DNA from: Podocnemis expansa
Taxonomy: Eukaryota > Chordata > Testudines > Podocnemididae
Length of the DNA stretch: 64,000 nucleotides
Assembly: GCA_007922195.1 (NCBI GenBank)
Contig: ML682067.1
Location: 664,283 to 728,282 of the forward strand
Direction: 5' to 3'
The notes under the pieces are model-generated. The model saw only the letters and a list, made by a program, of their open reading frames with translations. It was not told where the DNA came from and searched no databases. How positions within the stretch are numbered: the stretch's first letter is position 1; every line of letters begins with the position of its first letter. The translations under genes and the position numbers were made by a program. This document shows positions 56,165 through 64,000 of this stretch, piece by piece.

Positions 56165-57250
56165 ATCATCTGCAAATTTTGCTAGATCACTGCCTCCATT
56201 TTTCCAGATCACTTATGAATATATTGGATTATACTCATCTAAGTACATATCCCTAGAGGAAACTACTATTTACCTCTCTCTATTCTGAAAAACTGTCCAC
56301 TTATTTCTAGCCTTGGTTTCCTATCTTTTAACCAGTTACTGATCCAGGAAAGGACCTTCCATCCTATCCTAAAACCACTTACTTTGCTTAAGAGCCTTTG
56401 GTGAGGGATCTTGTCAAAGACTTTCTGAAGATCTAAGTATGATATACCCACCAGATCACCCTTGTCCACATGCTTATTGTCTCCATCAGAGAATTATAAT
56501 AGTTTGGTAAGGCATGATTTCTCTTTACAAAAACCATGGTGCCTCTTCCCCAATAAGTCATATTCCTCTAGATGTCTGATAATTCTGCTCTTTACTGTCA
56601 TTGCAACCAATTTGTGTGGTACTGAAGTTAGCTTTACCAGCCTGCACTTGCCAGCTTTTTAAAAAAATTGGCATCAAATTAGCTATCCTCCAGTTATCTG
56701 GTCCAAAAACTGATTTAAATAACAAGTTACATAGTATAGTTAGTAGTTCTGCAATTTCATATTTGAATTCCTTCAGAACTCTTGTGTGGATACCATCTGG
56801 GCCTGGTGACTTATTACTGTTTAATTTATCAATTTGTTCCAAAACTCTTCTAAGGTCACCTCACTCTGGGATAGTTTTTCAGATTTGTTACTTCGAAAGA
56901 ATGACAGTTTTGGGAATCTCACTCACATCTTCAGCCATGAAGCCTGACACAAAGAATTATTTAGTTTCTCCTCAATAGCCTTGTCTTCCTTGACTGCTCC
57001 TTTAGCTTCTCAATCATCCATTCACTCTACAGGTTGTTCAGCAGGCTTCCTGTTTCTGATATACTTACAATTTTGTTTGCTTTTACTTTTTGATCTTTGG
57101 CTAGCTGTTCTACAAATTCTTTTTTGGCCTTCCTAATTATATTTTTAAGATTCATTTGTCAGAGTTTATGCTCCTTTCTATTTTCCTCAGTAGGATTTAA
57201 CTTGCACTTTCTAAAGGATGTCTTCTTGCATCTAACTGCTTCTTTTACTT
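56165..57250 (-). pseudogene. CR1 reverse transcriptase (relic)
   Basis: Minus strand, 5' to 3': SNKSPGPDGIHTRVLKEFKY and EIAELLTILCNLLFKSVFGP, then DNWRIANLMPIF (about 56840-56650); ISYLDLQKVFDKIPHQRLL and SKVSGF, LSWISNWLKDRKPR (about 56445-56310); catalytic Phe-Ala-Asp-Asp at 56165-56176. Sequence upstream (to 57250) matches the linker between endonuclease and RT but is too decayed to translate continuously. Many stops and indels; dead. Confidence 0.85.
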
Positions 57251-57596
57251 AGTTATTTAACCACATGGCACTTCTTTGGTACTTTTACTGTGTTGTTTAA
57301 TTTGGGATATATATTTAAATTGACAGGTTCCAAGTATTATGGTAGTTTGAAAAAGTTTCCATGTAGTTTGCAAGGATTTCACTTTCAGCACTGTACTTTT
57401 TAGTTTCTGTTTAACTAACTTCCTCATTTTTGTATAGTTCCCCTTTCTGAAATTAAACGCTACCAGGGTGGGCAGCTTTGGTGTCCCCTCCCCCTATCAC
57501 TGGGATGATGAAATTTATTATGGTATGGTCACTGTTACCAAGTGGTTATATTCACCTCTTGGATAAGATCTTGTGCTCCATTTAGGACTAAGTTGA

Positions 57597-57790
57597 GTTA
57601 CTGATCCAGGAAAGGACCTTCCATCCTATCCTAAGAGCTTTTACTTTGCACTTACTTTGCCTAAGAGCCTTTGGTGAAGGATCTTGTCAAAGACTTTCTA
57701 AAGATCTAAGTATAATATATCCACTGGGTCAGCCTTGTCCCCATGCTTATTCTCCCCATCAAAGAATTGTAGTAGACTGGTGAGGCATGA
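57597..57790 (-). repeat. Internal duplication of CR1 segment 56335-56517
   Basis: GTTACTGATCCAGGAAAGGA...TGAGGCATGA recurs 1.26 kb away in the same orientation, where normal CR1 sequence (GGACTAA...TTCCAGAATTAG) is otherwise collinear. A local duplication or templated insertion. Confidence 0.75.
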
Positions 57791-58120
57791 CAAGGATTAA
57801 ATCCTCTTGTGGATTCCAGAATTAGTTGATCCAAGAAGCATTTATTTAAGGCATCAAGAACCTTAAGCTCTGCATCCCATCCTGAGTTACATGCACCCCG
57901 TCAATATGAGGAGAAAAGAAATTCTCCATTTTTATTGTTTTATTGTTTTATTTCTTTATTAAAAATTACAGTCTCTCTAATCTCCCCAATCATTTCATAG
58001 TCCCTATCACCAGCCTGGTCAGGTGCTTAGTAATATACCCCTACTGCTATATTTTTATTATGCAGCAAATCAGTTATATTCAGGGAACAGTAAAGTGTGA
58101 TCAAATGATTCTGTGATAGG

Positions 58121-59054
58121 CCCATGACCCCTCCTCACATCCCCAACAATATTTACCATCTCATTGTTTGACAACAGTAAGGATGTCAAGGGTAGCTGCA
58201 AAAGAGCATAATCAACAAGGGCAATCTTGTAGCCTGTTTTCTTGTTTTTGAACGGTACTTAGCTATTTGCGATAAGAGGAAAAGCGTAGGGCAGGGTTTT
58301 GAAAAGGAAATGCCTGCCAACATCCTGAGGGTGCTTCAGAGTCAAGTGCTAAGGAAGAAAAGTAAAGAAGTGTGATGGAAATGGGGAGCACAAAAGGCAG
58401 GAGGGGTATTTGTTTGCCTGTATGGAGGGAGTGTGATTGAAATATAACTGAAATATTCACTGAAGGTTTCCAGTTTCCCTTGTTATATGGCAGTGTTACA
58501 GCTGAAAAATTCTTATCCTGGAGAGAAGGAAATGGTTTGTACTGAGAGCAGTGTGGCCTGGCACCTTCCTATAATGCAATAGTTCACAACCTATTTATCA
58601 TTTAGGGTCCTATATGCAGCTTTCCATGTGTTATGTGGGCATCACCCACACAATATATGTACTATTTGTATGGCCCTTAGGACATCACATGTGCTTCAGC
58701 TTCATGCTGATTGGACCACAAGCGGCCCTTGGGCTGTGAGTTGATAACCATGGCTAGTATAATGGATATGTGTGTGCTATGGAGGTCTGCAACCAGTCTG
58801 CAACCTGTGGCTCTGGAGCCTCATGTGACCCTTTGGCTGCGCCCTTGCAGCAGTGCCCCTCCCTCTCCCCCACCACTAGAGGACTCTGCAGGTGGTCTGC
58901 TCTTTTCTCCAGACCCCCTCCACCCTGCCCAGGAACACTGCAGCAGGTGCTGTGGCCCAGCTCCCAGCTCTCCCCACCCACTGCAGCTCTCAAAATACTG
59001 AGTTATTGAAGGAACAGTCCTCTATCTTTCACATTGCTGGCCCCTGTTCTATTG
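58121..59054. other. Non-coding; weak hAT candidate about 58578-58751
   Basis: CAATAGTTCACAACC and GTTGATAACCATGG may be degenerate TIRs of the CAGTGGTTCTCAACC type. No clean TSD, so not called as an element. Confidence 0.35.
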
Positions 59055-59501
59055 CAGGGCCATCTCTGGGGCAGTGGTGTGGTGCCCAGGGCCACAGCCT
59101 GTGTGGCACCTGGCCCCCCTGCTCTGGGGAAGGAGGGAAGGGGTAGGGTGGCTCAGCCCAGAGGCTGGGCCCCACACTTCCTCCTATCCCTGGGTCAGCT
59201 ACTCCACCCCTGGGGCAGGGCAGGCTGGTTCAGAGCCTGGGCTCTGCTTCCTGCCCCACTCTAGGGTGGCTGCCAGGCCCAGAAGCCAGGCTCCATTCTC
59301 CTGCCCCACCCCTGAGCTGGCTCTTTCACCCTGGGGGTGGGGAGTGCCAGCCCAGAAACGAGGCTGTGCACTCCCACCTTGCTCCCTGCTTTCGGCTTGC
59401 CGCCAAAAGCAATGAGGCCGGAGCAGTGTGGCAGTGGGGTGGCCAAATCTTGAGACTTGGAACAGTTGCCTCGCTTCTCCCCACCCCCAAGGATGGGCCT
59501 G
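59055..59501. mobile_element. hAT-type non-autonomous element (CAGGGCC family), copy 2
   Basis: Starts CAGGGCCATCTCTGG and ends AAGGATGGGCCTG. Flanks TTCTATTG and TGCTATGG agree at 6/8. The GC-rich interior (AGAGGCTGGGC, CACCCTGGGGGTGGGG) is shared with 21291-21923. Confidence 0.7.
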
Positions 59502-59509
59502 TGCTATGG

Positions 59510-60857
59510 GATACATGGTCTGAACAACAGAGAAATTGTTTTATTGAAAATCTCTACAATTTCCTATTTCTAAATTTTTATTTTCTTGGAAGATAAATGT
59601 ACATTTCAATTTACTTGAGCTAGAAGATTTACTTTGAGCACATCAAAATAGGACTACAACTAGAGACAAAGAAGTAAGGCCCTGACTTTTAACACTATTG
59701 CACCACTTTTTATGCTGGTCTGACAGCACCAAAGCTAGTGGAGTAACACCGGCAAAAATTGGTACAAAGGAAACAGAGTATCAGATCCATTGTCTTAAGA
59801 AAAATAAGAAGTAGCCACCTGTGGAATCTTGCACGGGTGACAAGCATAGCATACTTTACATGGAGGGAGAACATTAGTCTTAAGGGCAGTTTATTTATTA
59901 CCTTTTGCAAGTGTAAATTCATTTATTTGACTTCAACAGAGGTCAGAATATGGAAGGTAGAGAGTGCAAGCTTGCTTTTAAACAGGGATATCTTTGTGTT
60001 TTATTTCACGTTTGACAGACATGTTTTCTCTGGGAGTCCAAGGAAATGAAATGAGGACACTTGGTAAACTGGAATTTTTATGCAAGATGTGGTAGAGTCA
60101 GCTAGTGATTTCTGTATGCATGCTCCTTAACTGCCTCACCCTACTATATGCTCTTCTCATACATCAATTCATTTTGCAACAGCTGTAATTAATACACTGG
60201 GCACAATTTAAACAGCCAGATGAAGTATTTTTACATTAAACTACAACAAATGAAGCAACAAATGTACACAACCCATCCAAACTCTCTCTTTCAAATTTCA
60301 GGTTAATTTGTACTTTTAATCAGGTGAATCCCATCGTGTTCAATGGGATTATTTGTCTAAGTATGGCCCATTTGGCCTACTACCTAAGCATAACATTGTA
60401 ATGCACTTCATATTTGCTTCCTTCTGCCAAAGGCACTTTAAGAAACCTTCTATGTGTCTAGCTGTTGGTAAATAAACTCCATACAGTAATAGAAAAGAAC
60501 TAATCAATTTAAATGTGGAGACTGTCTTTCTTCTTAATCACTTGAGTCAGATCAAATTTCTTATTCAAGTACCTTGTATCTTATCTGGAGCAAGGGAAGA
60601 GTGCCAGAAGTTCTAGGAATCAGGATAAAAGTCTGAGAACACATGTTATGTCTTAGAGATGGGGAGCTGAGTGGACTAGTTGAACTTGTTTCTGGTTACT
60701 AAATCATGCAGGGGCTTAGATTCCCTGATCTAAGAACCTAAATATAATACAGTACATCCTGTGCTGTGTTGGGAAGTTGCAGTGTTTCCCCCTCAAGATA
60801 TCAGTTTATTTCACAAAAGTCACTGAGCTGTCATCAGATAATTACTGCTGTAGCTGG
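59510..60857. other. Non-coding, nothing firmly recognised
   Basis: CTAGTGGAGTAACACCGGCA at about 59738 is again the unnamed amniote repeat seen near 23270. The rest is unassigned. Confidence 0.45.
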
Positions 60858-60865
60858 GTGGATAC

Positions 60866-61030
60866 CAGGGGTGTCGCTATTGCCGGGCTTTTGGGGCTCA
60901 AGCACCGAGTCCCGGCACCAGAGCCTTGGGTCCACTGTGGCAGCAGCTATAGTGGGCACGCTTACAGTGCTAGAGCTCCAAGTCCCAGCGCCCAAGCCCC
61001 AAGTCTTTTCCTGGGCCAGGGACACTCTTG
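60866..61030. mobile_element. hAT-type MITE, CAGGGGCGTCGC family, copy 4 (short)
   Basis: Starts CAGGGGTGTCGCTATTG, ends GGGACACTCTTG. Perfect 8-bp TSD GTGGATAC (60858-60865 and 61031-61038). 165 bp, an internally deleted member. Confidence 0.9.
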
Positions 61031-61038
61031 GTGGATAC

Positions 61039-61597
61039 AGCAAAAACATTTCCCACAACAATTTAAATTAAATTCACATTTAATTTAAATGTGAATTCAT
61101 TCTATATTCATTCTTCTCATGTTTTGTTTCCCCAAGAACAGTTGAGGGATGGAATTTTGCTTCTCAAAAATTTGAAGAAAGTAAGTTTTAAGCACACATG
61201 CTGGAATATTTGTGGAAAGCAAAAGTGCCCAGTCATAATGACAACATTGTACTAGTACTGATATTACAGTATCCCTTTGAATCTGCCTGAGGCCTGCGTG
61301 GTCTGTCTGTCAGACAAGTGTTTCTGTTCTCTGCCAGTAGTCACAGTTCTCTTCATTACATTCTGCTATTCAATAAAGAGCACTCACGTATTTTATACAG
61401 GATGCTGTTTATCACAGTAAGGGTATAACATTTCTCAAACTCCTTGCCAAACTAGCAAATAATTGAGCCAGGCAAAGGTCTGGAACTTGGACAAAGCATA
61501 ACATTAGAAGAAAATAAGTAGATAAAGAACAAATAATTTATGGTGATCCAGTGATCTTGTATGTTTGTGATTCCAGCTTGCAAAAGGCACCCCAAAC
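61039..61597. other. Non-coding, nothing recognised
   Basis: No supported feature. Confidence 0.5.
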
Positions 61598-61664
61598 CAG
61601 GGCCATAACCAGGGTGGGGCAAGTGGGGCAGCAGCTGCTTAGAGAAGAAAGCTGATGGGGCAGA
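61598..61664. repeat. hAT left-edge fragment
   Basis: CAGGGCCATAACCAGGGTGG and GGCAAGTGGGGCAGCAGC look like the start of a hAT element. The DIRS element begins directly after it, and the right end was not found. Confidence 0.45.
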
Positions 61665-61667
61665 AAA

Positions 61668-62002
61668 ACGGAAGGTTACTTACCTGTAAACGTCCTTCTT
61701 TGAGATGGGCTACTCACATTCCCATTCAGGTGCTGCAGCGCACGGTTGCCTGGAAGCTTTTTGTCCTAGCCTGTTCCCATAGGGTCAGTGGCCAAAGCCC
61801 CCTTTGACCTGCGCACCTGCGCAGTATATAGGTGGCTGTGCCCCTGGCCCCCATAAAGTCCCTTTTTTCTGTTATTTCCAAAAAGCAGGGACAGAGGGAA
61901 AGTATGGAATGTATGTGAACAACCCATCTCAAAGGATGTTTACAGGTAAGTAACCTTCCATTATTCTTTGAGTGCTGCTCACATCCATTCCCATTCAGGT
62001 GA
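61668..62002. repeat. DIRS terminal inverted/direct repeat cluster
   Basis: The left arm (61668-61717: GGAAGGTTACTTACCTGTAA...TTTGAGATGGG) is inverted at 61913-61961 (CCCATCTCAAAGGATG..., ACAGGTAAGTAACCTTCC). Part of the left unit (CTTTGAG...CACAT.CCATTCCCATTCAGGTG) recurs directly at 61965-62002. DIRS elements have split or inverted terminal repeats used for circular intermediates; exact roles here are inferred. Confidence 0.8.
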
Positions 62003-62003
62003 C

Positions 62004-63053
62004 TTATAAGCCATACTTATGGATGGTGGGTGGAGTTAAGGTTTCCCCACTCACAGCACAGCTCTGCCCAGGGCAGCATCGTTTCTTGCCTGCTGGACAA
62101 CGTGTAGTGGGATGCAAAGGTATGCACTGAGGACCAGGTTGCTGCCCTGCATATCTCCTGGATTGGGACCTGTGAGAGGAAGGCCATGGAAGACACTTGT
62201 GTTCTACTTGAATGGGCCTTGATTTTCCCCAGGGGGGAGTGTTAGTTCTATGATAGCACTCTATAATGCAGTTCATTATCCATGACGAGATGAGTTGGGA
62301 CATTACTGTCTGGCCCTTCCTACTCTTGGTGACTGCTACGAACACCTGGGTCATTTTATAGAAGGGTCTAGTCCATTCAATGTACATGACAAGTGTCCTT
62401 CTGCCATCAAGGTTGTGCCATCTTTTCTGGTTCTCTGTAACCTGTGGGTCTGGGAAGAATACTGGGTGACAGATATCCTGGTTAATATGGAAAGGCAACA
62501 CCACCTTAGGTGAAAAGGCTGGGTGAGGGCAGGGTTGCACCTTGTCAGCATAGAACACCATATGTCCGGGTTCCGAGGAAAGGGCCCTTAATTCAGAAAT
62601 TTTCCTGGCCAACGTGATGGCCACCAGGAATGCCACCTTCCATGATAGGACCAGTAGAGTGCACGAGTCTAAGGGCTTGTAGGGAAGTTTTGTGAGCCCT
62701 TCTAAGACCAAGTTTAGGTCCCACTGAAGGACCAGGTCTCTGACCTGGGAGTAAAGTCTCTCTAATCCTTTGAAGAATCTTGTCATCATGGGGTGAGAGA
62801 AGGGGATCACCCCTTAGAAGGAGTTATGAAACACTGAGATCACTGCCAGGTGTACCCTGCAGGAGGGAAGCTTTAGTCCACACTTCTTTAACTCTAGGAG
62901 GTAATTGAGTATAGTTTGGATGGGGGTGGACCTTGGGGGTGCCCTCCTTTTGGTGGCCCAGACAAAGAGAACGGCTTCCACTTTGCCCCGTAGGTGGTCC
63001 TGGTGGAGGGTTTCCTGCTCTCGATCAGAACCTGTTGGACCTTTCTGGAGCAT
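62004..63053 (-). pseudogene. DIRS tyrosine recombinase
   Basis: N-terminal part: RSTPIQTILNYLLELKKCGL and KLPSCRVHLAVISVFHNSF, stop (62814-62816), then in the same frame HPMMTRFFKGLERL, WDLNLVLEGLTKLPYKPL, SWKVAFLVAITLARKISELR (first catalytic Arg region), HINQDICHPVFF, LDGRRTLVMYIEWT. A frameshift near 62225 moves the catalytic end into another frame, where HSSRTQVSSMAF (H-x-x-R box) and RAATWSSVHTFASHY (catalytic Tyr) are readable (about 62215-62095). So one stop plus one frameshift; recent decay. Confidence 0.85.
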
Positions 63054-63069
63054 ATTTGCTCATTGGGGC

Positions 63070-63996
63070 TCAGCCATGTAGCCTCCAGGCTGTTAGGTGT
63101 GGCAATTTCAGGTCTGGGTGCCTGGAGTCCTGCATGAGTAGGTCTGCTCTGAGTGGAAGTGTTATGGGCTGAGCTACCAAGAGATCAAGAAGGGTGCTGT
63201 ACCAAGGTTGGAGTGGCCATGCCAGGGCAAAAATCACATCTGCACCATCCCTCTCAATCTTTAACAGGACGCTGTGGATCAGGGGTAGAGGGGGAAAGCT
63301 ATAGAGGAGTGGGCCCTTCCAGCTTATTAGGAGGGTGTCCGATAGAAAGTCTCTATTCTGGCCCCTGAGTGAGCAGAAGAGGCTGCATTTGCAGTTTATT
63401 TGCATTGTGAAGAGGTCTACATGGGGGGAGCCCCACTTCCCAAAGAGTTGGCTATCCATCCTTGGTTGTAGGGACCACTCATGTTGGGAGAATTGCCTCC
63501 TGAGTTTGTCCACTTGGCAGTTGCTCACTCCTGACAGGTGGGCAGCTATCAGGTGGAAGTTGTACTCTAGGGCCAGCTCCCATAGCCAGGTCACCTCTGC
63601 GCATGATGCAGGCGAGTGGGCTTCGCCATGGCGGTTGAGGTGTAACATAGCTGCTGTGTTGTCTCTTAGGACCTGTACTGTTTTTCCTCATATTTTGTCC
63701 AAGAAGACCTGGCAGGCTAGGCGTATCACCCTCAACTTCTTCACATTTATGTGGAGAGACCTGTCTGCCTGTGGCCAAGTTCCCTGGGTGGAGAGCCCTC
63801 CTGTGATGGGGGCTCCCCAGCTTATGTCTGATGCCTCCATGATCAAGGTAAGTGAGGGATTCTGGGCCTCAAATGGGATGCCGTTGCTGCAAAGTCTGGA
63901 TCCTGCCATATCATTAAGGAGGTCAGGACCTGCCCTGGGCTGGTGACTGCACAATTTAGTGGGTGGTGTTAGGGCTGGTATACAGCTGCTAGCCAT
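63070..63996 (-). pseudogene. DIRS RNase H region (and RT end)
   Basis: The frame at 63996-63688 reads NPSLTLIMEASDISWGAPIT, STQGTWPQADRSLHINVKKL, RVIRLACQVFL: the start of the RNase H domain, where the first catalytic Asp expected in TDAS is Glu (MEAS). The next frame (63648-63070) reads HLNRHGEAHSP, FHLIAAHLSGVSNCQVDKLR, QFSQHEWSLQPRM, WGSPHVDLFTMQINCKCSLF, SFPPLPLIHSVLLKIERDGA, typical of the DIRS RNase H/connection region. The frames are separated by an indel around 63650-63690. Confidence 0.85.
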
Positions 63997-64000
63997 GACT

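Larger units (their letters stand above)
55785..58120 (-). mobile_element. CR1 LINE, 2.3 kb, minus strand, interrupted
   Basis: Antisense CR1 ORF2 from upstream of the RT (about 58120) to a point after the FADD box (about 55785). It is split by a PLE palindrome at 55895-56150 and carries an internal duplication at 57597-57790. Both 5' and 3' ends of the LINE are missing. Readable blocks are given in the pseudogene entry. Confidence 0.82.
61665..64000 (-). mobile_element. DIRS1-like tyrosine-recombinase retrotransposon, truncated by window
   Basis: Minus strand order: end of RT and RNase H (64000 to 63070), tyrosine recombinase (63053 to about 62080), terminal repeats (62002 to 61668). DIRS elements integrate with a tyrosine recombinase in place of an integrase and make no TSD. 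The 5' part with gag-like ORF and most of the RT lies beyond the right edge. Confidence 0.88.

Noticed and set aside
58578..58751. Possible hAT MITE with CAATAGTTCACAACC end
   Set aside because: TIRs match weakly and no 8-bp TSD was found; noted as a candidate only.
58711..59596. Several Pro-rich frames on both strands
   Set aside because: Composition effect of the GC-rich hAT element at 59055-59501 and flanking sequence.
61598..61664. A complete hAT element next to the DIRS
   Set aside because: Only one end is visible; the DIRS follows directly and no matching right end appears within the window.
1..64000. CRISPR arrays, tRNA, rRNA or host coding exons
   Set aside because: No regularly spaced direct repeats, no cloverleaf or rRNA core seen, and every protein match is to a transposable element. 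Old host exons of unusual type cannot be excluded without a database search.

Overview
This looks like a gene-poor, repeat-dense stretch of a reptile genome, most likely a turtle. That is inferred from the repeat community: CR1-clade LINEs with typical sauropsid 3' tails, many Penelope-like element (PLE) fragments, PIF/Harbinger DNA transposons with Myb-like accessory genes, a DIRS1-like tyrosine-recombinase retrotransposon, solo LTRs and many hAT-type miniature elements. No L1, Alu or bacterial-type organisation is visible. I found no host protein-coding exon, tRNA or rRNA. Every long protein match belongs to a transposon.

Layout. 1-3378: tetranucleotide repeat, then a decayed Harbinger (H1: Myb relic on +, transposase relic on -). 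3379-12916: mostly unassigned AT-rich DNA with an L2-like reverse-transcriptase (RT) fragment (about 5560), microsatellites and a PLE relic (7859-8386). 12917-21090: a nested stack. A PLE with a readable RT (12917-15731, resuming at 20571) carries a hAT-type MITE (14840-15270) and a solo LTR (15737-20570). The LTR is split by a 4.0 kb Harbinger (H2, 16156-20199), which holds a further MITE in an intron. 21118-22075: CR1 3' end split by a hAT element. 24283-30370: several MITEs and PLE/CR1 tails. 30371-34893: CR1 tail split by a 4.1 kb Harbinger (H3). 35246-50607: MITEs, PLE relics, a second Harbinger family (H4, 46334-47904, plus a MITE at 45340-45802) and a complete solo LTR (48187-48963). 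50770-61038: hAT elements and a 2.3 kb CR1 on the minus strand, split by a palindromic PLE copy. 61598-64000: a hAT edge, then a DIRS1-like element on the minus strand running off the window.

How genes work together. H1, H2 and H3 share one plan: a HARBI1-like DDE nuclease and a two-exon Myb/SANT-like protein, transcribed convergently. In H2 and H3 the two poly(A) signals sit about 35 bp apart, and the subterminal regions are packed with palindromes centred on TTCGAA. In H2 the predicted spliced Myb-like reading frame is open (308 aa), while its transposase has one small frameshift. Precise target-site duplications (TSDs) at many insertions let the order of events be read directly.
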